Shown piece by piece: positions 10,648 to 23,700 of a DNA stretch of 64,000 bases. The stretch is from Bradysia coprophila (Eukaryota; Arthropoda; Insecta; Diptera; Sciaridae), in the NCBI RefSeq assembly GCF_014529535.1, contig NC_050735.1, positions 11,667,739 through 11,731,738 on the forward strand, written 5' to 3'. A program made the translations under genes and the position numbers. The notes beneath the pieces are model-generated. The model did no database searches. It was not told where the DNA came from and saw only the letters and a list, made by a program, of their open reading frames with translations. Within the stretch, counting starts at the first letter, position 1; every line of letters begins with the position of its first letter.

Positions 10648-12370
10648 TTACAGATTAGGTGCACATACATCTAAAACTTTTATAGCAACTTCAAATCCTG
10701 TGAAGCATGCAGCGTTCGCTGGAAATGCTCGTATAAATACTGGCACAATTCCTCGGTACAAACCTCGGACTCCTTCCGCTTTTAAAAGTTTCGGAAAAGC
10801 GTCACGGAAACCCCTCGGATATGTCCCTTCTGGAGCTGAAATTTGGACGAAAGGTATTTAGTTATTATTGATAACTGGAGCAAAATCCAAAGTTTTTTGT
10901 GGCTTCCCGAAATGCCTTTTTGATTTTTGATTTTTGTGGGAAAATTTTAAATTTTTGGGTGATTTACAAATGAGTTGTATATGTATAGCTTCCGATGGCC
11001 TTACTTTTCCATTGCCTATTCTACGCAACGCTTTTTAAGCTTTTTTAAGCTTTTTTGAATACAGAGCTAACAGCACATAATAGTAACACAGTTACTCCGC
11101 AATTGACTAGATTGCAACGAGTGACAAGTATATCGATTACCTGTCTGTATTCTACTCTTAACAACATCGGCCGGCAGCATGAACACCCAATTGATGATTC
11201 CGGTTAGACCGCCAGCGGTCAACGTCCGTATCGTGCTTAAACCTGAGCCATCAGCTGGTGCGAAAGCTTTCTTCAAAATTTCGTACGTCATAAAGTACAA
11301 TCCGGCCTGCGGAATAGCTCGCACAAATGTTGCTCCAAGACCTCTGTACAAACTACGAATGCCACCCGTTCTGAGTAATTGTCTTGTACAATCGATTGGT
11401 CCTGTATATAGAATTTGACCTTGGCCAGCCGCTTTACCTGACTGAATCTTCACAAATTTGTTTCGCATTTGAGATAGATTCTCCGAACGTTTATCAAAGA
11501 GATTATGTTACCTGTAACAGACATTTTACTCGTTCAACCGGACATATGGTAAACGTGTACATCGCACCGGCAAATGCACCAGCCATAAACAGTTTAACTG
11601 GCGTTAATTCACCAGGCATCAGCTTACTCACGCCGGTCTTTCCCAGACCGTAGCTGAAAAACAAAACGGCATAGTTCGGAGTCACCATCATTGTGGGTGC
11701 GGCCATACCTGAATTATTTGAAGTGTCGAAAGTCAATGATTATGCAGATAAATGATAAACAGATCACGTGATCTGAAAATGATTTTCCTGCTTTACCTTT
11801 GTAAAAGCCTCTTATTCCTTCATTTACAAATGTTTTTTTGAAACAGTCAAAAGCGCTGGTGTACATTGGAGGCAATCCGTTAGCAGGTGTCGGCATTGTT
11901 TGTAGACGAACCTTTGCGAATGAATTTGATGAGTCAGAGAAGGATCAGTATTCAATAAGGCATGATAGTTAAAAAAGGGCATGATAGTACCACACGACTT
12001 TTAAGGGATCATTCATTAATTACGTAACGCTTCTTCAGTGCTGCCATCAAAATGAAATCTTGAATTTCTCGAGAAATACAAGTTCTGCAAAGTTAGGACT
12101 ATGTTCTATCTCCCCAACATGCGCTCTAAATAGAGGTAGAACATAATTTTAACCGTAACTATCAAGTTATTTAAAATTTAATTTTTATGACAGCACTGAA
12201 AAAACCTTACATAGTTTATGAATGATTCCTAAAACGGACTTGTTTAATTGAAGTAAATTTACCTTGATTGTATCAAATGGATGTCCGGCAATAACCAAAC
12301 ATACACCACCAAATCCTCCGGCAAGGAAGTCTTTTACGGGACTTATGTTAGCTGATTTATTATCCGGCAT
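10648..12370 (-). CDS. colt: mitochondrial carnitine/acylcarnitine carrier (SLC25A20-type)
   Basis: Predicted inner-mitochondrial-membrane antiporter exchanging acylcarnitine for carnitine to feed beta-oxidation. Exons on the minus strand: 12370-12263, 11911-11797, 11708-11512, 11447-11141, 10835-10648; 304 aa, the family's usual length, and all phases fit. Three carrier repeats carry the signature P-x-[DE]-x-x-[KR]: PFDTIK (31-36), PVERVK (131-136) and PADVVK (232-237). The second has the Glu seen in carnitine carriers, and VRLQTMP after repeat one is also typical. The C-terminus has the FPANAACF stretch shared with insect colt. An upstream in-frame TTG at 12391 was rejected in favour of the ATG at 12370. 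Introns are 64-88 nt except the first (351 nt), which holds a MITE. An ATTAAA-type signal follows about 15 nt after the stop. A paralogue within the same subfamily cannot be excluded. Confidence 0.88.
12005..12229. repeat. MITE inside intron 1 of the carrier gene
   Basis: The ends are inverted copies: GGGATCATTCATTAATTACG at 12005 faces GTTTATGAATGATTCC ending 12229, with CAGTGCTGCCATCAAAAT facing ATTTTTATGACAGCACTG. The same terminal sequence and the internal CGAGAAATAC recur in the DUF1091 gene intron near 44962-45123, so this is a dispersed family. Confidence 0.65.
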
Positions 12371-12371
12371 T

Positions 12372-13859
12372 TTGAAGTATGTTTTGTTCAAATAATTTAA
12401 TGTGAGAGAAAGGTTTTACTGACTGATTCGTTTCGTCACACTCAAATATCTATCAACAAAATCACCCTGCAACGTACTCTAGTTCTGAAAATAAGGTCGA
12501 AATTGATTTCATAAAACCGAATCAAGTTTCAAAACTTTATACTGTCTACCATCACCTGTAGAATACCTACCTCCTTTCCGTCAAAATCTAAGCCACCTCT
12601 CCGAATATATCAATAAATATTTACAATTCGGTGGTGAAAGAATTTTTTTTTATATTTTTATCTTTATGGTACAATCGACGAAAGTTACAATTTATTTAAC
12701 AACAAAAAATACACGACTTACGCAAGAAAAATTCATTGAAGAATTATTTTATTCATAATCACGGCACGTTCTTTTAGCTTGATACACCATAAACGTAGAT
12801 AAGCTTTCTATAACCTAATACGTTATCATTGACTATCAATTATTATGTGTCGTAGTCAGTAACCTTGAATGGTTCGACCGAAATAAATTGCATAAATTGT
12901 ATACCAAAGGTTATAAATTATCGGGTATTGGCTTCCATTCATAAAAGACGTGCTCTTCACTGTTTTGGAAGAATGGCTTCAGGGTTTTTGAGACCTTAAA
13001 ATTAAACAGGCCTTTCACTTCAATTGTTTAGGAGATGTAACTACACAATTTAGGTACTGTTTTCAGCACAATTTGGACAATCCAAAATATGAAGATAGAT
13101 GAAAATGGTGTTTATTACTTCATTTTATTTAAAATTCCAAATAATTACGTAAGCCTGACATCCAAAAGTTACGTACGTTACTTTACTCACTGACTAAAGC
13201 CCGGTAAATAAGTCTCAGCGCTCACGTCAATGAAGTATTAAGATAGAATAGCCTGTCTTCGTTTAGTTACAGATTAGGTACATCATTTTTGTTAACCGTG
13301 TTCAATGTTTCTGCGTAAATTAAATGAAAACGGAGCCAGTGCGATTCGTGCTTTATTATTAATTGTATGACAATCATACATCTCTTAAACCAATAGAGAT
13401 AAATGTACTAACTGGAGAGATATTGGTTGAGTAATTAGCTGAGAAAATATCTATAGATTCTCTCTCTAATGCTATTGAATTATTGACATCGTTGTCAAGA
13501 ATTGATGGAAAACAAATAATTTCTATTTTCGTATAGGAGAAGGCAAAGAAATGATGAAAACCGAAGCTATGATTCCTATAAGCTTGGGAAAGCAAAATAT
13601 TTTCATTTCTGATTAAAGAAGGATTAATAGAGTAAAGAATTTGTTCTAGAATTATTCGTCAAGCGAGTCGCCACTGGTCATCAGTTGGTTTTGATTTTTT
13701 ATACCGTTCTCCTCACCTACACAGTAAACACATACTAAGCTAACCTTAATCTACATATTGATGGCGTCGCCGGCTTTATAAATTTTCTGATTGACCGTTT
13801 TTATGGCGTCTAAACAATTCATTTTTTTACTGAGTAAATGTGAAACAAATCAATGAAAG
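12372..13859. other. carrier upstream region and AT-rich intergenic DNA, no gene seen
   Basis: Contains the presumed promoter of the minus-strand carrier gene (just right of 12370). No other coding exon, RNA gene or clear repeat border was recognised. Confidence 0.4.
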
Positions 13860-15350
13860 ACTTGAATGAATGAATGGGTCATTTATTTAGAATAATTTCC
13901 ATTAAAATAGCTTTTACAACAATTACATTAAAAATTTAGGAATTAATCCTGTCGTTGACTATATGCTCTTTTAACAATTTTTCAAATTTACGAAATGAGA
14001 TTTCCTCAGTAATAACCTTAGGCAGCGAATTGTACACTTTTATTCCCTTATAAAATAAGGCGTTTTGACTGCCGCTGTTAACTTTATATCACATGAATTT
14101 CTTAAATGTCTAGTCTGGTTTTCATAATTATATACAATCTTTTCCGTCAAATACCGAGGCGCTTTTCCTTTAACAATTCTATGGATGAACAACATCGTAT
14201 TATAAACTATCGATTCATGCACACTCATCAATTTCAGACTTTCAAGCATCTCAACTGTCTTCGTCTTACGCTTGGCTCTTAAGATATTTTTCATACACTT
14301 GTCCTGCATCTTTTGTAATCGTGAAACGTCAGTCTTATTGCACAGAAACAGAATACTACTACAATATTCAAAATGAGGACGTATTATCGACTTATAAAGG
14401 TTCAACTTCTGATATGAGCTTAGCTCGTTCCTAAGCCTAGCAAGCACTGACACTTTCGTTCCAACTTTCTTACGAATGTAGTTAACATGTTCATCAAAGA
14501 CAAGTCTTTCATCTATTATCACACCTAAGTACTTTGTACGGTCAACTACCGATAGTTCACTGCCATTTACAAAAATGTGCACTTCATCTCTCTTAACATT
14601 TTTATTCGTTATTATCATCACTCTCGTTTTGTCCACATTCAGTTTCAATTTATTTTGGCAGATTTTGCTGTATAAGGTGGTGAGATCGTAGTTTGTTTGA
14701 GATACCGCATCGTCTATATTTTCAGCAACCACATACAATAAAGTGTCATCTGCAAAAAGTCTCATTTTACTGTGTTGAAGATCAGTTCCAAGGTCGTTGA
14801 TGTAGAGGATGAACAGGGTTGGTCCAAGTATAGATCCCTGTGGTACGCCCAATTGATTGTTTAATTCTTCCCAAAATTACTTCACAAATTTTTACGACCT
14901 GTGTCCTATCGGTGAGATAGCTTTGAAACCATTTTAATTCTGTTCCACGTATGCCCAATTTGTACAATTGTACAACTGGAGTCAGCGTCGATCGTTTCAA
15001 TGATTTTGCGAAAATACCAGAATTTAATGATTCGTTAATGATGTCTACAAGTTGTTGTCCAATGACGAATGTTGCGTCAAGAAGTACATCTGGTTTTATG
15101 AAAAACTCATCAGTGTTATTTTTCAGCTCTTTAATTGCAGTTTTCATTTCCGAAATCGAGACACCACGAAATTTGACCACTCTTGGATTTTCTGATAGAT
15201 TATCTTCATATTCAATTTCAGGAATACTTGCGTTTAACTCGACAATGCTGTTGACGTAAAATCTGTTGAATTCTCTGGTAATGTCGACGTCGTTTTCATA
15301 GGTCAGGTTTCCATCAGTGATGCATGTAATCTCGTTGTTCTTATCCTATG
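13860..15350 (-). pseudogene. decayed non-LTR retrotransposon, reverse transcriptase region
   Basis: Minus-strand reading frames at 15343-14945 and 14852-14040 carry pieces of a LINE reverse transcriptase. Upstream are the pre-RT region (FRGVSISEMKTAIKELKNN) and FQSYLTDRTQVV. Downstream are the RT motifs GVPQGSILGPTLF, FADDTLLYV (active-site YADD-like box) and KYLGVIIDE, and the thumb region. The fingers/palm segment between SLKRSTLTPV and YKLGIRG is deleted, and a frameshift breaks the reading frame between about 14850 and 14900. The 3' end (low coordinates) finishes in a short simple repeat at about 13861-13877, CATT-like on the element's strand. Jockey/CR1-like by the motifs, but the clade is not settled. 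Confidence 0.8.
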
Positions 15351-15639
15351 ATCCCTAGATCTTGCTGAACCACAATTTTGGATATTCTTCTAGAAAATTT
15401 ATGTAAAAATTCAACGATACTGTGTGCTTTCAGGTTAACCTGTTACAGACGGTAAGCATATGACCAGTATTATTATCTGGTCTATCACTTCCATCGATCA
15501 AAGTATTGATTTCAAATCTTGTACTTCAATTTTTTAAACATGCATTTTACTATAATAAGGGACCGTATTACCCAGAGTTTGTTATTATTTTTGGTCGTCG
15601 TTATCGATAACAGATCAATAGCCGTATGTGTCAGGTTAA

Positions 15640-16085
15640 CAATCTTTTGGCAACATTTGGCTTAAGAGCAATGTATTCTTTGCAAATTTGTAGCCTACAT
15701 TTAGGCGAAAAATATTCTTTTTTTGTGATTTCTCGGATTTTCTCTGAACGAAAATATTTTTTTTTTAAAAGTAAAACCATTAAAGCACGCAAAAATGTAT
15801 TACTTTTAAAGGAAAAATTGGCGTGTGGATGATAACTTAATCGACTTGGATAAACCTTTGCAGATTGTGTAAATTTATGTACTCTGCACAGATTTCTCCA
15901 AGTGAGATAAATGATCACCCACAAGCCAATTTTTCCTTAAAAAGTAACACATTTTTACGTGCTTTAATGGTTTTAATTTTTCAGAAAAAAAAATTTCATT
16001 CAGAGAAATCATCAAAAAGCGAATATTTTTCTGCACAAATGTAGGCTAAAATTTTGCAAAGGGTTCATTGTTCTTAAAACTAATA
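15640..16085. repeat. foldback repeat with arms of about 165 bp
   Basis: Left arm 15663-15830 and right arm about 15921-16080 are imperfect inverted copies: TTGCAAATTTGTAGCCTACA faces TGTAGGCTAAAATTTTGCAA, and GGAAAAATTGGC faces GCCAATTTTTCC. The hairpin word GCCTACATTTAGGC recurs in the foldback at 48055-48440 and in the SINE body, so these elements share sequence. Confidence 0.6.
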
Positions 16086-16510
16086 GAATTTTCATAGCAA
16101 TTTCAATTTCAAAACTGTATAAATTGAACTGAATACAATGAGGTTGTATGAGCGGACCAGCTGAAAAACAAGTGTCACAAATGTTGTAACTGTACGTCAC
16201 TCCAATTCCAAAAGACTGAACTCAATCAAACTGGATTTACTATCCACACGATCCAACGAACAATGAAGTAAAATAAGACATTTTCCGGACTAAAATAATA
16301 TCTTGTTTCAAAATTACCCATCTCGGAACTCAGACGGTATACGCATACAACCATTACACTCTAAGCTATTAGTTTGCAATAGATTGATATAAACACATCT
16401 ACTTTGGATAGAGGTTTGGGTATAAGAGCCAAGCACATAGATAAAAAAGAAAAAAGTTCCTAACGTAATTTTGTTGGCTGTAAGCCCTGTACTCCAACAA
16501 TTAAAATAAC
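16086..16510. other. intergenic DNA, no gene seen
   Basis: Between the foldback repeat and the carboxypeptidase upstream region. Nothing supportable was seen. Confidence 0.4.
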
Positions 16511-16514
16511 ATTT

Positions 16515-16600
16515 CTGTTATCAACATATTTATAAGACAATCAAAATGGTAGTACTTTCCAGAGGCAGGTTGTTTATCAATAAATTTAAACTTTATCGGG
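16515..16600 (+). promoter_or_regulatory. GATA-like sites and TATA-like box upstream of the carboxypeptidase
   Basis: TTATCA occurs at about 16519 and 16574 and TTATCG at about 16593, each a core GATA-factor site read on the opposite strand. A TATTTATAAG sequence near 16527 is TATA-like. Midgut digestive genes of insects are often driven by GATA factors (established knowledge), so the cluster fits, but such short words are common in AT-rich DNA. Confidence 0.25.
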
Positions 16601-16699
16601 TTGACGTGTTTTCACACTGACCACAGATTAGTGAATTGTGTAATTCACTTCTCGCAGCTCGGTCCTATTTCTTCTGTATGTCAATCACATCGCAGAGCA

Positions 16700-18434
16700 A
16701 TGAGGTTGATTATTTTTCTGCTGGCTACGCTAGTGGCACTAACTTCTGCTGAACAGTTTTCATACGAAGGGTGAAGTCAAACGAGATTGATAGACGGAAT
16801 AAATGTTTTACGAAAAAATCGCTTTACAGTTACAAGGTGTACAAAGTTACTCCTCGCAACGAAAACCAAGGCACACTTTTGTTACTATGGGAAGATAGTG
16901 GATCAATTGACCTTTGGGAGCCCATATCCAAAAAAGGAAAGTCCAGCCGCATCATGGTAGCTCCGGATCATCATGAGCGTTTCGTTGCGTTTTTGCGAAA
17001 AAATCACATCGAACATGAGCTGATCATTGAAAATGTGGAAAGGTACCGACAGATACACGGACTCAGAACCAGTACTCGTGGAACTGATACCGTTTAAATA
17101 AAGAAGTGTACGTAACATCGAAAAATCTTTTTTTTTTTAAACGGAAGCAGATTCTTTTATTGCCATTGTAATCATTGCTGCTGTCGATCAGATATTTCTC
17201 GATGTTACTGTTCACTTCTTTCCTATGGCGCCAATAAACTTAACTTTACCTAAATCCAACAGATCATTTGAACGTGAACGTTCAGAGAAGGCTGCAAATG
17301 AAATTCGCCTCACAAAGCTCGAGTCCGAGGGTCGACCACGCTATGCCGATTTCTACTGGTTTTGGACGTATTCGGAAATCAACCGTTACATAACCTTCTT
17401 GACACTGAACTTTGGTGATATTTGTGAGGCCGAAACTTTGGGCTGGAGCGGTGAAGGGCGTGCAATTCGTGCTTTGAAGATTGGTCGTTTTGATGGTACT
17501 AGACCGTTAGTGTTCTTAGAAGCCGGTATACATGCTAGGGAATGGATCGCGCCTATGACAGCAGTGTATGTGTTACAACAATTGGTGGAAAATTCGGCCT
17601 CTCATAATTTGTTGGATGAATTGGACTTTATCATCATACCGGTGACCAATCCCGATGGCTATGAATATTCGCATGCATATGTGAGTGCGAAAGAAAGTCT
17701 TTCAGTTTGACTTTTAATGAAATTATGTTATTCAACAGCAACGGCTGTGGAGGAAGACCAGAAGTCCAATTGCCAATAGTACCTGCATCGGCGTCGATGG
17801 GAACAGGAACTTTGCATATCAATGGAGATACAATGCGAATGTAATATGAACACTTGTCGTACACCTCCCAGTTAACTTTCACTGCTTCACTCTCAATTTT
17901 TCTTACGTCAGGCATGCAGTGACACATATGCCGGACTTGAAGCGTTTTCTGAACGCGAGACATCGATCGTCCGAGACGTTATCGCTGAATATGGTGACAG
18001 AATCAAATTGTACGGAGCCATTCACTCCTACGGACAGTATTTCTTGTATCCATGGGGATTTGAACCGTATGTACTAAATGCTGATGCACTAAAAACGACG
18101 TCTAATATTCACTCTGAATTCTGCTAGAACTCTAATCGAAAATTGGGAGGATCACGACGTTGCCGGAAATCGTTTTGCTGATGCCATTTTTGCAGTTAAT
18201 GGAACTAGATACACAGTTGGAAATGGTGCAATTGAACTCTATCCGGCATTTGGTGCTAGTGACGATTATGCAGCGGAGCAAGGTGTAGACATATCGACTA
18301 CAATTGAATTACCTGGCGGTGGAAACTACGGTTTCGATTTGCCAGCCGAACGAATTTATTCAGTCGTGGAGGAAACGTGGGAGGGTATGCTAGAGCTGTT
18401 TGCGTTTATTGCTGAAAATTACTCGGTGGATTGA
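16700..18434 (+). CDS. secreted zinc pro-carboxypeptidase, B-type (M14A)
   Basis: Removes C-terminal residues from peptides, probably in the gut lumen. Exons: 16700-16770, 16830-17042, 17263-17680, 17739-17840, 17912-18066, 18128-18434; 421 aa, normal for the family. Order: signal peptide (1-17, MRLIIFLLATLVALTSA), activation propeptide (about 20-95), catalytic domain (about 120-421). Zinc ligands are His185 and Glu188 (HAREW) and His306 (GAIHSYGQ). Substrate carboxylate binders Asn256-Arg257 lie in GNRNF. Tyr358 matches Tyr248 and Glu380 matches catalytic Glu270 of bovine carboxypeptidase A. By the same gap-free count, Asp365 falls at position 255, the residue that gives preference for Lys/Arg in carboxypeptidase B. 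AATAAA at 18464 ends the gene. A second AATAAA just after 17096, inside intron 2, could allow a short propeptide-only transcript. Confidence 0.9.
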
Positions 18435-18439
18435 TTCGT

Positions 18440-20600
18440 CCATTAAACGATCACCTGGCACTGAATAAAGTTTTTCGAAGGTCGAAATTGATAAAAAAAA
18501 ATTATTTGCCTGGCAAGCTGACGAGTCCACTTATAGTCATTAGTCCCGTAACATATCTAGTGTTTTAAAGACTCGCAGTAACGCGGAAATGACCAATGCG
18601 GCAATGCTTCATTACGAAAAGTCAACTGACTGTGATGAGTATTTCTAAATAGGTTTATGTGACGGTGCGAGTTTCTACTTCCGAAGCCCAAGACCAGAGG
18701 GAAGCAGTAGTTATTGATCCCTTAAACAGTTTATTCGTTCATCAAAGAAAATGCCTCGGTCAAAGTTCCTACTTACTTATAAGTAGCATCGAGCCTAATG
18801 TCATATAGTATGTATACCAGGCACCAGGGATTGCATAACTTTAAGAAAAAAAATTTCTTGATTTTCCCGAATTTTTCTCGAAATCAAGGAAATTCAAAAA
18901 AATTATTCAAATTTTCCAAAGTTTGTCGCTTTTCTAAAATTTTCTTGATTTTCTTAAATTTTCAAAATTTTGAGAAAATCGGAAAATTTTCTGGAATTTT
19001 TTTCGATTTTCTAGACTGGCCATGGTCAATTATCAATTGACTGATGATGGTATTTCCAATCTAAAAGTTTTGTCGATCTGTTTTGCATAGATGTTGATGG
19101 TACCCATGAATACTGTCAAAAGAGTTGGTCATACATGAGTTTCTAAAAACTTACCACGACTTTAACGATGTATTTCAATGTTTAATCGGTGTTCGATTTT
19201 CAATCAATATAGTCTGATCACCTTTGTACAATGTGTAGCAAGACTGATAAACATTCGCTTACAAAACATGTAATCTAATCAGTCGACGGTGAATATAAGT
19301 GTTTTGTTTGAAACGGCTCTGTATGTCTGACTCTCCTCATGCTCTGCATTTACAAATTGCTTTATGCAAAGTAAACAGAATCTTGTTCAAAGAAAAAAAA
19401 TCAATTTTCTTCTTTGTACTTCCACGATTCCATATTCATTTTCCAGTCATTTGCCATTGTATAACCATAGCCAACGCCACAGCTGAAATTATTAATATTC
19501 ATGCTGTTGCTGATATTATGGCACGCACTTTAGTTAATTTTGTCGCGTTTACCTTCGTTTTACAATCAAATAAGCGATACCCATCCCACTCTCTTTCTTT
19601 TATCCTTTGTGTGTTCGTTTTGATTTCAAATTACGTGTATATTCCGTGCACAAATAAAGGATCGGAGATGTCGTCTCATATCAACGTCACGAGAAGAATA
19701 AAGCAAAAAAATACTCCGTAGAAAAGATAAAGCGATACACACAGGGCAAGATTAAGTTTGGTTTTTTTTTATTCATTTTCGGATAAAAACGCAACACAAA
19801 CGTCTCATGGTTTTTAGATGTGGTTAACCGTAATAACAGAAGTTGTTTATTGTGTCGGTGGCTTGTTGAAAATTTGATGAAATAGGTGGGATAGGATGTT
19901 GTGTATAAAATGTGTGCGTGTCAGCCAAGACAGATGACCACAATTATGGGAAAAGTGTTTTGCGGTTAGTCGGAGCTCAAGAGTTATTTCACCTCTAATA
20001 TCCTTAGCTTCACAAAATTTATGTTCATGCAATGATGGAACGGGGTCTGTCATTTATATTATTCTTGCTTACAAGGTACCATTGCTACACAACAATATGT
20101 TTGGGCATGGTATGGTTTTCGGCGCTTAATTGTATTGTAGCGATGGGGATATAAATTTTCTGTACAATAAGGATCATTGCACCGTGGTAATCGAGTACAA
20201 TTATAAACACAGAATCGTAATTGTGTTAAGTCTTGGCCTGTCGGATGATTTATCGATGCATTGTGCTTTTTCACCACATTCAACCTGTTTCATATGAAGC
20301 TCCATTTAGCAGATAAAATCTGAATTAACCTTTCTCTCTCTCGAACAGCAGCATCATGTCTATTCCATGCACAATCAATTTTCGATACATGTATCGAATC
20401 GGCGTTTTAAGCACACGATTTGTTGCCACAGCATGATACATGGATCGAAAGCTAGCTTCCCATAACTGGATTTTTCATTGCCTTGATGGTTGAAGGTTGA
20501 CTTATAGTCCTGCTTTGACAAAACTTGGCCGTTCAAGAATGGATGGTAGCGTTTCCTGGAGATATTTAGTAAAATCAGTCTTTCACAGCAGTAGTGACAT
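18440..20600. other. long intergenic stretch, no gene seen
   Basis: Includes a very AT-rich run of short imperfect repeats of AAATTTTC-type words at 18850-19010. No exon set with splice support was found. Minus-strand Cys-containing frames at 20059-20659 are discussed among the rejected items. Confidence 0.4.
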
Positions 20601-20604
20601 GTAT

Positions 20605-20722
20605 CAGTTGCAGGCCACCTAGGGTGGGCGCAACAGTCTCTGGACATGAGCCAGAACACGGATATCTATTATTAAACTTTTATATTGGTAAATGTCCGGA
20701 GACTGGTTGCGCCACCCTATTG
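20605..20722. repeat. imperfect hairpin, about 118 bp
   Basis: CACCTAGGGTGGGCGCAACA (about 20616) faces GGTTGCGCCACCCTATTG (about 20706-20722), with CAGTCTCTGG facing CCGGAGACTG just inside. The arms enclose a loop of about 50 nt. Confidence 0.45.
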
Positions 20723-20825
20723 TTCTGTCATTCATAATGTTTATCAATGAAAAAAGGATATGTGTCCGATTACTGGTACTACATGCCCGGAAACTGTTTT
20801 TTTTTTAATTCTCGTAGAAGGATTT

Positions 20826-21016
20826 TGCCAATACTCTCCCTAGCAACCAAACTACAATTATTAAGGTGGTAACTACGTTTATGAATCACTGCTACTTTGT
20901 TCGCTCGTGTTGTTGTTGTTGTTTTTAACCCATATTAAAAATCAGCGTTTCTCAAACTTATTTTCCCCCCTAAATCGATTTTTTGAGAGAGTTTGGATGC
21001 TAGGGAGAGTATTGAT
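20826..21016. repeat. MITE-like inverted repeat, about 190 bp
   Basis: AATACTCTCCCTAGCAACCA at 20828 faces TGCTAGGGAGAGTATT ending about 21013, with CAAACT facing AGTTTG inside. The interior is non-coding. Confidence 0.55.
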
Positions 21017-22011
21017 TTTGCCTTTGTTAGGAAGTGATATTTATGTCGCAGAGTCATGACAATCGAAAGTTTTGTAACAGAAATAAATCTTTTCAGACAT
21101 GGAGGCAAGCATCTTTACTAACAATTTTTCAATTTTACAACCGAAACCTTGCATGTAAACTCAACTCAATTAAAGTTTGTACAGTCGAGGAAATTTAGAT
21201 TTCGGGTTTTCCAAAGGTATTAATCTTATTTAACCCACACTTTATCCCACAACAATGGAATCCACAAATTTAAATTTAGTTAACACAACGGTCACAATGA
21301 CGGCGCTGCAGTCACGATTTCAAAATGTGATATAGGGTGGCTAATTAAATTTTGGTTTTAGCTACATTTTCTCTTGGTTTTTAATTATTATATTAGGCTT
21401 CTTAATTAAGAGTAAATTTATGCAATATAAACCGTTTGAGTTTGAAAAAAGATGTTTTGTATCAGTGAACGATATAGGAAAGCGTTCAGTACGTCTCAAC
21501 ATACAAAAGAACGTAAAATATAATTGTACATTTAGCCACCCTACGTCCGTCATCGCTTCTATTGTCTTCAAAAACATATTGTGTGCTTGTCATGATATGT
21601 ATCAGACGTTTGTTTATTTATGTGTCTCATCTAAAATGCTGGCCAGCAAAATTTTGATCATTAAATTCAACGGCAAAATTGATCTAAATGTTAAAATAAT
21701 TGTGAATAATAGTGAAGTTAATGTGGTTTTGTTTTCTCTTCATAAAGGAATTTGCATCAGTTCGATGTAAAGTGCGGAGCACCATTAGAAAAAAAACTTG
21801 TCGCTGAAGAATGATCAAAAAGTTGCTGGACGCAATAGCTTCAACTAATGCTTTGCAGGATATAGAATCAAAATTAGAGAAACACCAAGAGCCGTCCATT
21901 TGAAATCTTCATCATCATCGTTTCAACTAAAGGTTTTTGTTAACGAAACGGAAGTTCGCTCGCAGATTCGGATCGGAACATCTCATTCGTTTTCGCTAAA
22001 GCTCGTAGCCG

Positions 22012-22720
22012 TCATTAATCATGATTCCCATGAAGAATCGCCAAAAATAAAAAAATTGGCAAGGGATGAAGAAACGCCGGCAAAAACAAAGAATGATAAA
22101 TTTGTCTTTGTTGCGTTTCTTCACACTTTGGCGATTCTTCGTGGTGATTAAACAAATCCTTTGAAATTTATCCTTTTACGAAATTTATCTAAAAGGCGTT
22201 ATTTGTTCGAAGCTAGTGAATCTATCCTTTTATAAAAGTTACGAAATGCTGCCTGGTTCGATCTTAAGGAAACTCTTATTTTACGTCAGGTAACGGCATC
22301 TTGTTCGATCCTAGGGAATTCATACTTTAACGAAAGATCCCGAGGACACTATCATTTTACGAAAGATAATGTAGAGACATTTCAAAAACGTATTTTTACA
22401 CTTTGGCGTTTCCCCACACTCTGGCGTTTTTCTCTTCTTCTCTTCACACTATCGATTTTTCTTGGCAATTCATCATTATGGTTGATTCGTTAAATCAACA
22501 AGAAAAATCGCCATAATGTGAAGAAAAACCAAGAAATATCGCCAAAGAGTAAAGAAACTCCAAGGATCATAGAGAATTGAAAATTTGTCTTTATGGCGTT
22601 TCTTCACACTTCTGAGACTTGTCTTGATGATTTAACAAATCAACTAAATATGATGAATTGTCAAGAAAAATCGCCAAAGTGTGAAGAAACTCCAAAATAT
22701 GACAAATCGCCAAATAATAC
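22012..22720. repeat. cluster of small hairpin repeats in the foldback centre
   Basis: GAAGAATCGCC near 22037 faces GGCGATTCTTC near 22131. CTTCACACTTTGGCG-type words then recur at about 22116, 22407, 22440 and (inverted) 22505 and 22675. These look like several partial copies of one small palindromic repeat, TTGGCGATTTTTC-like, arranged in both orientations. Confidence 0.5.
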
Positions 22721-23700
22721 AATATTGTCGATTTGACTATAACTTTTATTTAGAAAAAGATTGTACGGGACAGTATGTACTGCATATCATATAATTCCTC
22801 TCTCTTGTGTTTATCTGTGTTCTACGAAGCCAAAATATAATTTCGGACTACAAGTGAACCGTCTCGACTGCCCAGTAGTTATTTTCCTAAGTTCCTAATG
22901 AGTGCAAAAAGGCTATTTCAACATTAGTTAGGAAAGCATAATTTTTATGTGAATGTTTCTGAGGTTTTCCATCTTAATATTTTCATGAAGTTACAAATAA
23001 TCCACAGAAAATTTTATTACCCTAGAACGAGGTCGGAAATACATCAAATAAATCAAATAGAAAACAAACTTGGAAATTGTTATTTTGTCTAAAAGTTGAT
23101 ATTAAAATTCTTTGGAAATCGTAAATCGCATAATTGCATGAGCAGGCATCTCAGGATTATAAATCAGGAACTTTGAAGTTCGTCATATATTCCTATTCTT
23201 ATCTTATTCCTGACCAGATTCTGTTTTCATGATTGAGCTCAATCATGAGCTTCACTTATACAAAGAGTTGAATTTATTTCCTATGCCAAATTGTAATTTG
23301 GCGAAAAAGAATGTTCCGAATCTGCGTTTCGTTTAAAAAAAAGCCTTTAGTTGAAATGATGATTGTAAAGATTTCAAATGGACGGCTCTTGGTGTTTCTC
23401 TAATTTTTATTCTATATCCTGCAAAGCATTAATTGTAGCTACTGCGTCCAGCAACTTTTTGATCATTCTTCAGCGACAAGTTTTTTTTTCTAATGGTGCT
23501 CCGCACTTTACATCGAACTGATGTAAATTCCTTTATGAAGAGAAAACAAAACCACATTAACTTCACTATTATTCACAATTATTTTAACATTTAGATCAAT
23601 TTTGCCGTTGAATTTAATGATCAAAATTTTGCTGGCCAGCATTTTAGATGAGACACATAAATAAACAAACGTCTGATACATATCATGACAAGCACACAAT

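Noticed and set aside
20059-20659. Minus-strand Cys-containing frames that might be exons of a small secreted peptide
   Set aside because: No ATG with signal peptide was found and no donor/acceptor pair joins the frames in phase. One end overlaps a hairpin repeat. Transcript evidence for a join between 20375 and 20283 would reopen it.
21420-21770. 116-codon frame in the foldback arm
   Set aside because: Repeated in the other arm, but no family resemblance, and the arms are otherwise non-coding.
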